Below, one piece after another: positions 33,794 through 42,993 of a stretch of DNA of 64,000 nt (positions are counted from its first letter, which is position 1; each line of letters starts with the position of its first letter). Position numbers and translations under genes: made by a program. Source of the DNA: Cellulomonas sp. HZM (lineage in GTDB: Bacteria; Actinomycetota; Actinomycetes; Actinomycetales; Cellulomonadaceae); NCBI RefSeq assembly GCF_000708885.1, contig NZ_JEOE01000009.1, forward strand, positions 50,907 through 114,906, in the 5' to 3' direction. The notes beneath the pieces are model-generated. The model was not told the origin of the DNA and searched no databases. It saw only the letters and a list, made by a program, of their open reading frames with translations.

Positions 33794-35902
33794 TCAGGCG
33801 CGCAGTGCCAGCACGAACGGCAGCACCGCCGGCGCTCCTGCGCGTCGCAGCTCGCGCGCCGCGACCGTGAAGGTCCAGCGGCTGTCGGCCAGGTCGTCGA
33901 CCAGCAGCACGGGAGCGCGCGGCAGGTCGAGGCCGCTCGCGCCGAACCGGTCCCAGACCCCCGCGAGCCGGAACGCGCTGTTGCCGCCCGGCCCGCCCGT
34001 GGGGCCGTCACCGTGCACCCCGAGCGCCCCGAGGTACGGGAGCCTTCCGATGTCCGCGATGCCGCGCGCGAGCGAGTCGACCAGCAGCGGGTGCCGCCGC
34101 GACGGCATCGCGACGACCGCCGCCGGCCGCTCGTCCCAGTCCCACTGCGCGAGCACCCGCACGCAGCCGTCGAGCATCGCGCGCGTCACGGGCGCATCCG
34201 GGGCGCCCGCGGCGAAGACCTCGCGCAGCGCCGTGCCCCACCCGAGGTCGGTGAGCCGCGCGAGCGCCCGACCCTCGAGCGCTCGCTCGTCGACGGGGAT
34301 CCGTCCCTTGACCGGCAGCCCCAGCCGGTCCACGCCCACGGGCCACTGCGCGCGTGGCTCGACGGGCACGCCCACGCGGTCCAGCGAGCGGCTCGCGGTG
34401 TCGGCCGCCCCCTCGACGACGTCGCGCGGATACCAGGAGCCGGCGCACGAGTCGCAGCGCCCGCACGGGGTTGCCGTCTCGTCGTCCAGGGTGCGCTGGA
34501 GGAACTCCATGCGGCAGCCGTCGGTGCGCTCGTACTCGATCATGTGCCGCTGCTCGTCCTCGCGTGCGGCGGCGATGCGGGCGTACCGCTCGGCGTCGTA
34601 GGTCCACGGCTGCCCCGTCGACACCCATCCGCCCTGTACGCGACGCACGGCGCCGTCCACGTCGAGGACCTTGAGCAGCAGCTCGAGCGGCGTGCGGCGG
34701 ATGTCGACGAGCGCCTCGAGCGACGGCGTCGACAGCGGCCGGTCGGACAGCTCGCGGATCACTCGTTCCGCGCGCTCCTGGTTCGGCATCGACGCGGTCG
34801 CGAAGTACCGCCAGATGTCGGGGTCCTCCGGGCCCGGCAGCAGCAGGACGTCGGCACTCTCGGTCGCACGGCCCGCGCGCCCGACCTGCTGGTAGTAGGC
34901 GACCGGCGACGAGGGCGCGCCCAGGTGCAGCACGAAGCCGAGGTCGGGCTTGTCGAAGCCCATGCCGAGAGCGCTCGTCGCGACCAGCGCCTTGACCCGG
35001 TTCTCCTTGAGCGCCGCCTCGGCGTCCTCGCGGTCCGCAGGGTCGGTCTGGCCGGTGTACGCGCGCACGTCGTGGCCGGCCTCGCGCAGCAGGCGTGCGG
35101 TGTCCTCCGCGGCGGAGACGGTGAGCGTGTAGACGATGCCGGACCCGGGCAGGTCGGCCAGGTGGCTCAGCAGCCACGCGAGCCGGGTCTTCGCGTCGGG
35201 CAGTCGGAGCACGCCGAGGCGCAGAGATGCCCGCGCCAACGGCCCGCGGATGGTCAGCACGTCGACCCCCGAGCCCGTTCCCAGGTGCTCCGCACCCAGC
35301 TGCTCCGCGACGTCGGCGACCACCCGGCTGTTCGCGGTCGCGGTCGTCGCGAGCACCGGGACGCCCGCCGGCATGGCGGCGATGAGGTCGCGCAGCCGTC
35401 GGTAGTCGGGGCGGAAGTCGTGCCCCCAGTCGCTGATGCAGTGCGCCTCGTCGACCACCAGCATGCCCATCCGGCGCACGAGCGCGGGCAGCTGGTTCTC
35501 ACGGAACGCGGGGTTGTTGAGCCGTTCGGGGGAGACGAGCAGCACGTCGACCTCGTCGGCCGCGAGACGTCCCAGCAGCTCGTCCCACTCGTGCGCGTTG
35601 GTCGAGTTGATCGCCACCGCCCGCACGCCTGCGCGCTCGGCCGCCGCGACCTGGTCACGCATCAGCGCGAGCAGCGGCGAGACCAGCACGGTCGGCCCCG
35701 CGCCGCGCTCGCGCAGCAGCATCGTCGCGACGAAGTACACGGCCGACTTGCCCCACCCGGTCCGCTGCACCACGAGCGCCCGGCGGTGCTCGTCGACCAG
35801 CTGCTCGATCGCCTCGTACTGCCCCTCGTGGAACTCCGCGGCGGGGTTGCCGACGAGGCGGCGCAGCACGGCGAGGGCGGCGGAGCGGGTGTCGGCTGTC
35901 AC
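33794..35902 (-). CDS. recQ: RecQ-family ATP-dependent DNA helicase with C-terminal phosphoribosyltransferase-like domain
   Basis: 702 aa from GTG 35902 (AGGG 8 nt upstream; other GTGs at 35911 and 35932). Helicase motifs: Walker A TGWGKSAVYF, DEAH box VVDEAHCIS, QxxRxxR-type motif VGRAGR. The RecQ zinc motif is CRMEFLQRTLDDETATP then CGRCDSC. No HRDC domain is visible; instead the last 75 residues contain GGNSAFRL and VLLVDDLADSRWT, the 5-phosphoribosyl-diphosphate binding loop of type I phosphoribosyltransferases such as ComF. This fusion is known in some actinobacteria. Convergent/divergent context: 3' of the HEPN-MNT operon, divergent from the flavoprotein. Confidence 0.9.
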   Translation of the reverse strand: MTADTRSAALAVLRRLVGNPAAEFHEGQYEAIEQLVDEHRRALVVQRTGWGKSAVYFVATMLLRERGAGPTVLVSPLLALMRDQVAAAERAGVRAVAINSTNAHEWDELLGRLAADEVDVLLVSPERLNNPAFRENQLPALVRRMGMLVVDEAHCISDWGHDFRPDYRRLRDLIAAMPAGVPVLATTATANSRVVADVAEQLGAEHLGTGSGVDVLTIRGPLARASLRLGVLRLPDAKTRLAWLLSHLADLPGSGIVYTLTVSAAEDTARLLREAGHDVRAYTGQTDPADREDAEAALKENRVKALVATSALGMGFDKPDLGFVLHLGAPSSPVAYYQQVGRAGRATESADVLLLPGPEDPDIWRYFATASMPNQERAERVIRELSDRPLSTPSLEALVDIRRTPLELLLKVLDVDGAVRRVQGGWVSTGQPWTYDAERYARIAAAREDEQRHMIEYERTDGCRMEFLQRTLDDETATPCGRCDSCAGSWYPRDVVEGAADTASRSLDRVGVPVEPRAQWPVGVDRLGLPVKGRIPVDERALEGRALARLTDLGWGTALREVFAAGAPDAPVTRAMLDGCVRVLAQWDWDERPAAVVAMPSRRHPLLVDSLARGIADIGRLPYLGALGVHGDGPTGGPGGNSAFRLAGVWDRFGASGLDLPRAPVLLVDDLADSRWTFTVAARELRRAGAPAVLPFVLALRA

Positions 35903-35955
35903 GGCGCACACCCTGCCAGGAGGCACCGACACGGCACCGCGACGCCCGCATCGGC

Positions 35956-35961
35956 TACGGT
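35956..35961 (+). promoter_or_regulatory. Putative -10 box (TACGGT) of the flavoprotein gene
   Basis: Last T is 7 nt before GTG 35968; no ribosome binding site visible. Confidence 0.45.
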
Positions 35962-35967
35962 CGGCCG

Positions 35968-37173
35968 GTGCGCACGGCGACCGTGGTCGGAGGCGGTCCG
36001 GCCGGACTCATGGCGGCGGAGGTGCTGGCCCGGGCCGGCGTCTCGGTGACCGTGCTCGACCGCATGCCGTCGCCCGCCCGCAAGCTCCTGCTCGCCGGCC
36101 ACGGCGGCCTCAACATCACCCATTCCGAGGACCGCGAGCCGTTCCTCGCGCGCTACGGCTCGTCGGCCGACAGGCTCGCGCCGATGCTCGCGATGTTCAC
36201 GCCCGACGACCTGCGCGCCTGGTGCGCGAGCCTCGGCGAGCCCACGTTCGTCGGGTCCAGCGGGCGGGTGTTCCCGGAGTCGTTCCGTGCGACGCCGCTG
36301 GTGCGTGCGTGGCTGGCCCGGCTGGGCGAGCTCGGCGTGCGGATCGAGCGGCGGCAGCGGTGGACCGGCTGGGCCGACGAGGGCCTCGAGGTGGAGGCCG
36401 TCGACGGGACCAGGGCCGTGGTCAGCGCCGACGCCACGCTGTTCGCCCTCGGCGGCGCGTCCTGGCCGCGGCTCGGGTCGGACGGCAGCTGGGTCGACGC
36501 CTTCGTCGACCGCGGCGTGACCGTGTCCCCGCTGCGCCCCGCGAACGTCGGGCTGCGCGTCGCGTGGACCGACGTGTTCGCCGACCGCTTCGAGGGCGTG
36601 CCGCTGAAGAGTGTCAGCCTGACGGTCGGCGACGTGACCACCCGCGGCGACGCGATGCTCACACGCACGGGCATCGAGGGCGGCCCGGTGTACGCGATCG
36701 GCGCGGCGGTCCGCGCAGGTCTGGACGCCGACGGCCGCTGCACGCTGCTCGTCGACCTGCGCCCGACCGTCCCGGCCGACGACCTCGCAGACCGCCTGCG
36801 CCGCCGCCGACCCAAGGACTCGTCGTCGACCTGGATGCGCCGCACGCTCGCGCTCGACCCGGCGGCGATCGGGCTGCTGCGCGAGGCCGTCGGCCGCGAC
36901 CTGCCCGACGACCCCGACGCGATGGCCGCGCTCATCAAGGCAGTCCCCGTCGAGGTGACCGGAACGATGCCGATCGACCGCGCGATCTCGTCGGCCGGCG
37001 GCATCGCCTGGTCCGAGGTCGACGAGTCGCTCATGCTGCGACGACTGCCCGGAACGTTCGTCGCGGGGGAGATGCTCGACTGGGAGGCGCCCACGGGCGG
37101 CTACCTGCTGCAGGCGTCGTTCGCCACGGGCGTGGTGGCCGCACGCGGTGCGCTGGCGTGGCTGGGGCGCTGA
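35968..37173 (+). CDS. NAD(P)/FAD-dependent oxidoreductase of the HI0933/YhiN (TIGR03862) family
   Basis: 401-aa flavoprotein. N-terminal Rossmann FAD-binding motif VGGGPAGLMAAEVLA followed by KLLLAGHGGLNITHSED, the family signature. The C-terminal FAD-contacting segment is FVAGEMLDWEAPTGGYLLQ. Full-length. The reaction of this family is not known to me. Divergent from recQ, with a 65-bp gap holding both promoters. Confidence 0.9.
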   Translation: MRTATVVGGGPAGLMAAEVLARAGVSVTVLDRMPSPARKLLLAGHGGLNITHSEDREPFLARYGSSADRLAPMLAMFTPDDLRAWCASLGEPTFVGSSGRVFPESFRATPLVRAWLARLGELGVRIERRQRWTGWADEGLEVEAVDGTRAVVSADATLFALGGASWPRLGSDGSWVDAFVDRGVTVSPLRPANVGLRVAWTDVFADRFEGVPLKSVSLTVGDVTTRGDAMLTRTGIEGGPVYAIGAAVRAGLDADGRCTLLVDLRPTVPADDLADRLRRRRPKDSSSTWMRRTLALDPAAIGLLREAVGRDLPDDPDAMAALIKAVPVEVTGTMPIDRAISSAGGIAWSEVDESLMLRRLPGTFVAGEMLDWEAPTGGYLLQASFATGVVAARGALAWLGR

Positions 37174-37179
37174 CGACGA

Positions 37180-37209
37180 AGGGCCCGCGAGCAGTTGCTC
37201 ACGGACCCT
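37180..37209 (-). terminator. Hairpin terminator of tRNA-Ser
   Basis: 14-bp stem with two G-U pairs on the minus strand, AGGGTCCGTGAGCA pairing with TGCTCGCGGGCCCT, 2-nt loop. It lies 10 bp past the tRNA 3' end. It may also end the convergent flavoprotein transcript. Confidence 0.7.
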
Positions 37210-37218
37210 GTCGATCGG

Positions 37219-37303
37219 CGGAGGATGGGGGATTCGAACCCCCGAGGGCTTGCACCCAACACGCTTTCCAAGCGTGCGCCATAGGCCACTAGGCGAATCC
37301 TCC
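37219..37303 (-). tRNA. tRNA-Ser (GGA)
   Basis: 85 nt on the minus strand. Acceptor stem GGAGGAT/ATCCTCC, D arm, anticodon stem CACGC...GCGTG with loop TTGGAAA (anticodon GGA), a long class II variable arm and the T arm GGGGGTTCGAATCCCCC. The 3' CCA is not encoded. Confidence 0.98.
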
Positions 37304-37396
37304 TGGCTGCGTCCGCGGCCACCACGAGGGGCGACGAGCGGTCGGAAGCGGCTCAAGCGTACCGGACCAGGCGGCCTGCTCCGGACGTCGCTGCGC

Positions 37397-37811
37397 TCAG
37401 CGGTCGTCGTCCCAGAAGTCCCATCCGGCCGGGGCCGGCGGCCACTCGGGCGGCGGCTGCCACGCGCGCCCGGGCCACGAGCCGTCCGGGTTGGCCGGCC
37501 AGCCGGGGGCGGGGCGGAAGCGTCGTCGGGACCGCCACCTCCGCCACAGCCGGTCGAGCGCGACGAACGCCGCGATCGCCATCAGGAGGGTGATCGCGCC
37601 GAAGCGCAGGAACTCGCCGCGGTACGGGCCGCACGCGTCGCCGCCCTCGCACGGCTCCGAGGGGTGCGCCCGCGACCAGCAAAGCCCCGGTCCCGACGAC
37701 GATCGCGACGACGAGCACCGCGCGCCCGACGACGACGAGCGCTCGCCGGCTGTGGTATCCGGGCGGCCTCGTCGGCACCCCGCGCTCCACATCGGACCGT
37801 CCGCTCGTCAC
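37397..37811 (-). pseudogene. Two-helix membrane protein with an internal frameshift
   Basis: The GTG at 37811 opens a reading frame with a membrane helix (VVVGRAVLVVAIVVGTGALL); near 37660-37670 this frame loses protein-like character, and the +1 frame continues with EPCEGGDACGPYRGEFLRFG, a second helix (AITLLMAIAAFVALDRLW) and a tail PDGSWPGRAWQPPPEWPPAP ending in GWDFWDDDR, a style common in actinobacterial DUF2510-like proteins. Joined across a GGGG run (37661-37664), the product is about 138 aa. Either a true pseudogene, a programmed frameshift or a sequencing error. Confidence 0.7.
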
Positions 37812-37865
37812 GGCCGGACGCTACAGCTCCAGGCCGTCGACGCGTCGGCGCCCCGCGCTAGCGTC

Positions 37866-38057
37866 GTGGAGCACCTGCACGTGTGGTTCTTCGCCCGGCC
37901 GGAGGGCGCTCGGCAGCTGCTGGGGACGCTCATGCCGCTGTGGGAGGACCTGCTGCCCCCGGTGCCGCTCGACGAGCGCGACGCGGCGGCGGCCCGGGTG
38001 GCGGTCGCCGTCGAGCGGTCGTTCGGCGGCACGGCGGTGCGGCGTCAGCTCTCGTAG
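37866..38057 (+). CDS. Possible small protein, unknown function
   Basis: 63 aa from GTG 37866 (VEHLHVWFFARPEGARQLL...). Third positions are nearly all G or C and the segment ELLP-like LLGTLMPLWEDLLPPVPLDE reads as protein. A TAGCGT box lies at 37859-37864. No homologue recognised. It ends 13 bp inside the convergent DUF2510 gene. Confidence 0.4.
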   Translation: MEHLHVWFFARPEGARQLLGTLMPLWEDLLPPVPLDERDAAAARVAVAVERSFGGTAVRRQLS

Positions 38058-38572
38058 AGGTCGATCTGCGCGTTGCCGTACGAGTCCACGTACAGGTCGG
38101 CGTAGACCTTCGACGTGTCGCCGCCGTCCCACGACGCGACGCCGCCGCAGCTCATCACGTACGTCATGTCGTCGCCGTCGGGAAGCTTCGTCACGGGCCG
38201 CGCGTCGTCGACGAGATCCGACTCGAGGCTCACGAGGTTGACGCGACCGCCGCTGCCGTACTGCTCGATCGCGAACCGCTCGACGTCGTGGCACGTGTAG
38301 TCGGCGACGTCCGCGAGCGACGACTTCTCCTGCTGGTTGAGGAACACCGGGATGGCGACGGCCGCGACGATCCCGAGCAGCACGATGCCGCCGACGACGC
38401 AGCCGATGACGATCGCCGCGATCGCCCCTCCGGACAGCTTCTTGCGCCCGGGCGCACCTGGCGCGCCCGGGACCGAGCCGAGGACCTGCACGTTCGCGGT
38501 CCACTGCGTGCCGTCGTACCACCGCACGAGGCGGGGGTCCTGGGGGTCGTGGTACCAGCCGGGAGCGCTCAC
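38045..38572 (-). CDS. DUF2510-domain membrane protein
   Basis: 175 aa. The N-terminus GWYHDPQDPRLVRWYDGTQW is a DUF2510 domain; then a linker, one helix (about 49-75, GGAIAAIVIGCVVGGIVLLG) and an extracytoplasmic domain with two Cys. Function unknown; such proteins are frequent in actinobacteria. GTG 38572. Confidence 0.85.
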   Translation of the reverse strand: MSAPGWYHDPQDPRLVRWYDGTQWTANVQVLGSVPGAPGAPGRKKLSGGAIAAIVIGCVVGGIVLLGIVAAVAIPVFLNQQEKSSLADVADYTCHDVERFAIEQYGSGGRVNLVSLESDLVDDARPVTKLPDGDDMTYVMSCGGVASWDGGDTSKVYADLYVDSYGNAQIDLYES

Positions 38573-38647
38573 GTCTGTCCTATCGGCACGTCGCGGCCTC
38601 GGGTCCAGGGCGTCACGACGACTGTCGCGGCTGGGTTAGGCTTTCCG

Positions 38648-38742
38648 GCAGACCCCTCGTGCGGCGTCATCTCGCTGAACTCCCCCAGGGCCGGAAGGCA
38701 GCAAGGGCAGGTGAGCTCTGGCGGGTGTGCGGGGGGTCCTTA
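38648..38742 (+). ncRNA. ffs: Signal recognition particle RNA, small (4.5S) bacterial type
   Basis: A hairpin with outer stem GACCCC...GGGGTC and the conserved apical GGCCGGAAGGCAGCAAGG (GGAA tetraloop and symmetrical internal loop of the Ffh-binding helix 8). Its 3' end overlaps the stop codon of the convergent acetyltransferase by 3 bp. Upstream of dnaX is the usual actinobacterial position. Confidence 0.93.
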
Positions 38743-39480
38743 CTCTGTCCGCTTCTTCTTGTCTTTCTTGGACTTCTTCACCTTGATGGTGGAGGTCCCG
38801 TCCGCGTGCAGGATCACGCGGCCCGACGAGGGTGCGGCCTCCAGCAGCGCACGGGTCTGCGCGTCGTCGCGCACCTGGCCCTCGGCGTGGGTGAGCTGGT
38901 CGACGAGGAACTGGTGCAGCGGGATCGCGGGGAGCATCCAGTCGTCGCCCTCACGCTCGTCGTCCGCGACGCGCAGCGCCATGAGCAGCACGTCGTCGAC
39001 CCTGCCGCCGCCGACGTCGGGCTGGAAGTAGGGGAACGGGAGCCTGCGGGCGCCGTGCTTGCCGTAGAACCTCAGCCGCTTCGCCGGGTCGCCGTGCGCG
39101 GGGTCGCCCCCGCCGTGGCGCTGCGGGTCCTCCACCTCGGCCAGCACGAGCCAGGGGTCGAGCTCGTCGCACCAGCGGTCGAGCGCTCCCTCGAGCAGCA
39201 GGCCGCCGACGCCCCCGCCGCGCCCTCCCGGCGCGACCGCGAGGTGCGCGAGCAGCAGCACGCCCGTGCGTGCCGACCAGTGTGCGAGCGCCGCGCCGTG
39301 CAGCGCGCCGTCGTCGCCCACGGCGGCGACCCCGAACACGGACCGACCCAGCTCACGCGCGAGCTCGTCGAGCGGCTCGATCTCCTTCGCCGGGAAGGAG
39401 GGGACGAGCACCTCCTCGTGCACCTGTGCGAGCGCCTTGGTGGTGGTCAGAGGGACGATGTCGAGGGTGCGTGCGTCCAC
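38740..39480 (-). CDS. GNAT family N-acetyltransferase
   Basis: 246 aa. A GNAT fold is indicated by LLAHLAVAPGGRGGGVGGLLLEG, where the acetyl-CoA pyrophosphate loop normally reads RxxGxG/A (here RGGGVG), preceded by SARTGVLL. A basic Lys-rich tail (KVKKSKKDKKKR) ends the protein. Substrate unknown. GTG 39480, with a CATGAT box 7 nt upstream. Confidence 0.7.
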   Translation of the reverse strand: MDARTLDIVPLTTTKALAQVHEEVLVPSFPAKEIEPLDELARELGRSVFGVAAVGDDGALHGAALAHWSARTGVLLLAHLAVAPGGRGGGVGGLLLEGALDRWCDELDPWLVLAEVEDPQRHGGGDPAHGDPAKRLRFYGKHGARRLPFPYFQPDVGGGRVDDVLLMALRVADDEREGDDWMLPAIPLHQFLVDQLTHAEGQVRDDAQTRALLEAAPSSGRVILHADGTSTIKVKKSKKDKKKRTE

Positions 39481-39575
39481 GAGTGGATCATGTCAGCCCG
39501 ATCCGTGCGCGCAACAGGTCGAGGGTCCTGTTCACAGGTGGTCCGCAGGCGTCGTCGTGTGTCGGCGGTGGCGTC

Positions 39576-39581
39576 TAGGGT
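39576..39581 (+). promoter_or_regulatory. Putative -10 box (TAGGGT) of dnaX
   Basis: Last T 7 nt before GTG 39588. Confidence 0.45.
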
Positions 39582-39587
39582 GCGGGG

Positions 39588-42218
39588 GTGACCACAGCCC
39601 TGTACCGCCGCTACCGGCCGGAGACGTTCGCCGAGGTGATCGGTCAGGACCACGTGACCGCACCGCTGCGGCAGGCGCTGCGCAGCGGGCAGGTCAACCA
39701 CGCGTACCTGTTCTCCGGGCCTCGCGGGTGCGGCAAGACGACGTCGGCGCGCATCCTCGCGCGCATCCTGAACTGCGCGCAGAACACGGCGGAGTCCCCC
39801 ACGGACACGCCCTGCGGGGCGTGCGAGTCGTGCGTCGAGCTGGCGCGCGGCGGCCCCGGCTCGCTCGACGTGGTGGAGATCGACGCGGCGAGCCACGGCG
39901 GCGTCGACGACGCGCGCGAGCTGCGCGAGCGAGCCACGTTCGCGCCCGCGCGGGACCGGTTCAAGATCTTCATCCTCGACGAGGCGCACATGGTCTCGCC
40001 GCAGGGCTTCAACGCGCTGCTCAAGATCGTCGAGGAGCCGCCGCCGCACGTGAAGTTCGTGTTCGCGACGACCGAGCCGGACAAGGTCATCGGCACCATC
40101 CGCTCGCGCACGCACCACTACCCGTTCCGGCTCGTGCCGCCGGACGTCCTCGTGCCCTACCTGGACCAGCTCTGCGCGCGGGAGAACGTGCCCGTGGGGT
40201 CCGGCGTGCTGCCGCTCGTGGTCCGCGCGGGCGGCGGGTCGGTGCGCGACACGCTCTCGGTCCTGGACCAGCTCATCGCCGGAGCCGGCGACGGCGGCCT
40301 GGAGTACGCGGGCGCTGCGGCACTGCTCGGCTACACGCAGGCGTCGCTGCTCGACGACCTGGTCGAGGCGATCGCTGCACGGGACGGTGCGAGCGCCTTC
40401 CGTGTGGTCGAGCGGGTCATCTCCACCGGGCACGAGCCGCGGCGCTTCGTCGAGGACCTGCTCGAGCGCCTGCGCGACCTCATCGTCATCGCGGCGTCCG
40501 GTGACGCTGCCGACGCGGTGCTGCGCGACGTGCCCGCGGACCAGATGGAGGCGATGCGGGTCCAGGCGGCTCACCTCGGCCCGTCGGAGCTGTCGCGCTC
40601 GGCCGACCTCGCGAACGCCGCGCTCACCGAGATGACGGGCGCGACCTCACCCCGGCTGCACCTCGAGCTGCTCATGGCGCGTCTGCTGCTGCCGGCCGTC
40701 GACGACGAGCGGGCCGGGATCGGCGCGCGCCTCGACCGGCTCGAGCGGGACGGGGTGGCGGCCGGTCCGCGCGCCCCCGGCCAGGTCGGCGCTGGTGGCG
40801 CCTTTGGGGCCGTCCCCGACGCCACCGCGCCGGGGACGGTCGGCAGTGCGCAGCGGCCGCCCGTCGCGGGCGGGTCCGCCGCCGCCGCGCGAGCGGCCCT
40901 CGCCGAGGCGCGCGGGCAGGCGCCCGTTCCGGCTCCCGCCCCGACCGCTGCTGCGCCGACCGCCCCAGCACCGACCGCCCCTGCGCCGACCTCCGCGGCC
41001 CCGACCTCCGCGGCCCCGGAGCAGGAGGCGAAGGCCGGGACCACGCTTGTGCCCGAGCGCTCGCCCATGGCCGGGTCGGGGAGCGCACCCGAACCGGTCG
41101 CCGCCGAGCGCTCAGCAGATCTCGATCCCGAGACCAAGACCTCGCTCGACACCCCGCTCGACGCCGGGCAGGAGTCCGCTGCCCCTCCCGCACCCGTTCC
41201 AGCACCCGCTCCCGAGCCGACCGAGGCGCGCACCGACCCGGTCCCGACCGCACCGGCCGCCACGGGCTCGGCGAGCACCGACACCGAGGTGCTACGTCGC
41301 CGCTGGCCCGAGGTGCTCGAGACCGTCAAGGGTCTGCGCCGCGTCACGTGGGCGCTCGTCGACCCGCGCAACGCCCAGGTCGCGGAGCTCGACGCGACGA
41401 CGCTGCGCCTCGCGTTCGACACGGCCGCCCTCGCGACGACGTTCCGCAACGGCGGCCACCCGGAGGTCGTGGCTCGCGCGGTCCGCGAGACGCTCGGCTT
41501 CGAGGTGCGCGTCGAGGGCGTGCTCGCGAGCGAGAGCCGCGCGCAGCCGTCAGCGACCCCGCCCTCGCCGGCCCCCACGGACGGAACGCCGGGCGCAGCC
41601 GGGGCAGACACGTCCTCGGGCCGCGACGTGCCCGCGGCCCCATCGGCCGGGTCCGCACCGGTCGCAGCCGCACCTCCTGCCCCCGCATCTCCGGCCCCAG
41701 CACCCAGTGCCGCCGCGCCGCAGCGCGCGCAGCCGACGCAGCGGGCCACCAGCACGCCGCTCGACCGCCCGTCGGCCGTCCGGACCCCCGAGCAGGCTCG
41801 CGCAGCCGCGTCGTGGGACGACGTCCCGCCGGGGGAGCCGCCGGCCGACGAGCACCCCGACGACGACCCGTGGGCTCAGGCGCCGCCCGACGAGCAGGAA
41901 GAAGCGCCGTCGTCACCCGCTTCGGCGGACGCGGGCCGGTCCACGCCGCCGCCGTGGGACGTGCCGGACGCCCCGCCCCGTGCGTCGGGCGCTGCTGCGC
42001 AGACGGGCCGCACTCCCGCCCAGCAGTCGGCGCGCGAGCGTGGGACCGCTGCGGCGATGTCGGCCGCCGCCCGCGCGCGCGAGTCCGCCGCGGTGCAGGA
42101 CGAGCCCTCGCCCGACGACCCGGACATCGCGTCGAGCGGGCTCGTCGGCGCACCGCTGGTCGCGCAGCTCCTCGGCGGGACGGTCATCGACGAGCAGGTC
42201 GACGACCCGACCGGCTGA
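39588..42218 (+). CDS. dnaX: DNA polymerase III subunit gamma/tau
   Basis: 876 aa. N-terminal AAA+ clamp-loader: MTTALYRRYRPETFAEVIGQ, Walker A SGPRGCGKTTSARILA (about 45-59), zinc cysteines CAQNTAESPTDTPCGACESC, DEAH-like ILDEAHMVSPQGFNALLKIV and sensor arginine FATTEPDKVIGTI. Domains I-III end near 380; about 200 residues of Ala/Pro linker follow (repeats such as TAAAPTAPAPTAPAPTS), then a tau-like alpha-interacting domain (RRWPEVLETVKGLRRVTWAL) and a second Pro/Ala linker. Unusually long linkers are normal for high-GC actinobacteria. No ybaB gene follows. Confidence 0.97.
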   Translation: MTTALYRRYRPETFAEVIGQDHVTAPLRQALRSGQVNHAYLFSGPRGCGKTTSARILARILNCAQNTAESPTDTPCGACESCVELARGGPGSLDVVEIDAASHGGVDDARELRERATFAPARDRFKIFILDEAHMVSPQGFNALLKIVEEPPPHVKFVFATTEPDKVIGTIRSRTHHYPFRLVPPDVLVPYLDQLCARENVPVGSGVLPLVVRAGGGSVRDTLSVLDQLIAGAGDGGLEYAGAAALLGYTQASLLDDLVEAIAARDGASAFRVVERVISTGHEPRRFVEDLLERLRDLIVIAASGDAADAVLRDVPADQMEAMRVQAAHLGPSELSRSADLANAALTEMTGATSPRLHLELLMARLLLPAVDDERAGIGARLDRLERDGVAAGPRAPGQVGAGGAFGAVPDATAPGTVGSAQRPPVAGGSAAAARAALAEARGQAPVPAPAPTAAAPTAPAPTAPAPTSAAPTSAAPEQEAKAGTTLVPERSPMAGSGSAPEPVAAERSADLDPETKTSLDTPLDAGQESAAPPAPVPAPAPEPTEARTDPVPTAPAATGSASTDTEVLRRRWPEVLETVKGLRRVTWALVDPRNAQVAELDATTLRLAFDTAALATTFRNGGHPEVVARAVRETLGFEVRVEGVLASESRAQPSATPPSPAPTDGTPGAAGADTSSGRDVPAAPSAGSAPVAAAPPAPASPAPAPSAAAPQRAQPTQRATSTPLDRPSAVRTPEQARAAASWDDVPPGEPPADEHPDDDPWAQAPPDEQEEAPSSPASADAGRSTPPPWDVPDAPPRASGAAAQTGRTPAQQSARERGTAAAMSAAARARESAAVQDEPSPDDPDIASSGLVGAPLVAQLLGGTVIDEQVDDPTG

Positions 42219-42278
42219 GGACCCCGGCAGCCCCGGGCACACCCCGCACGACTGGGCCCCGAGAGCGGCGTGCGGCCG

Positions 42279-42824
42279 TCAGGAACGCGAGTCGGAGTCG
42301 AACGCGAGCGTGGCGACGAGCTCCTCGTGCCCGTCGGCGCCGGTCGTCGAGCCCGCGGCGTACGTGACGCGGCCGCCCTCGTCGTGCGCCTCGCCCGCCC
42401 CGGACGCGACCACCGCGCCGCCGACCTGCGCGGACCGCTGCTCGCAGTCCGCCTGCACCCCGTCGGCGTCGACGGCCGTGCCGCTCGGCCACGCCTGTGC
42501 GGCCGAGACGAGCCACCGAGCGAGCTCGCCGCACCGGTCGGCGAGGTCGGAGTCGTCGACGGGCGCGGACCACCGCACCTGCACGCCCGCGGGCTGGTCG
42601 CCCTCGATGTAGACGACGGGGACGTCGCCGACGGTCCCGGCGCGCTCGTCGTCGGCGAGCTTCTCGCCGCCCTGCGCCACGGCGGTCCACCCATGCGGGC
42701 CACCGAAGCCCACCAGGGTCTCGGCCTGCCGCTGCGCAGGGTCGTCGGTGGTGCACGACGCGACCGAGGCGACGGTCACCAGTGCGGTGACCGCACCGAG
42801 CACGAGCAGGGGCGCACGTCGCAC
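42279..42824 (-). CDS. Lipoprotein of unknown function between dnaX and recR
   Basis: 181 aa. Signal peptide with lipobox VASC; mature part starts [26 protein letters not shown] lies 7 nt before GTG 42824. No recognised domain. It is antisense to the usual dnaX-ybaB-recR cluster and takes the place of ybaB. Confidence 0.7.
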   Translation of the reverse strand: MRRAPLLVLGAVTALVTVASVASCTTDDPAQRQAETLVGFGGPHGWTAVAQGGEKLADDERAGTVGDVPVVYIEGDQPAGVQVRWSAPVDDSDLADRCGELARWLVSAAQAWPSGTAVDADGVQADCEQRSAQVGGAVVASGAGEAHDEGGRVTYAAGSTTGADGHEELVATLAFDSDSRS

Positions 42825-42980
42825 GACAGCTCCTTCACGGTTCGGTCCTGGCGGGCCTGGGGCGGGGCGGCACGCGCTCGCGCAACCGGGCGCTCGGATC
42901 GTCCCACCCGTCCCTGGGAGCTGCCTGCATGTTGCCCGGGCGACCCGACGCGGCGCACCCGCACGGGCCCGCGCGGCACG

Positions 42981-42986
42981 TAGGCT
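42981..42986 (+). promoter_or_regulatory. Putative -10 box (TAGGCT) of recR
   Basis: Last T 8 nt before GTG 42994. Confidence 0.45.
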
Positions 42987-42993
42987 GGCACCC

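Noticed and set aside
42219..42278. Possible terminator after dnaX
   Set aside because: Only a short GC-rich CCCCGG/CCGGGG stem was found, too weak to call.
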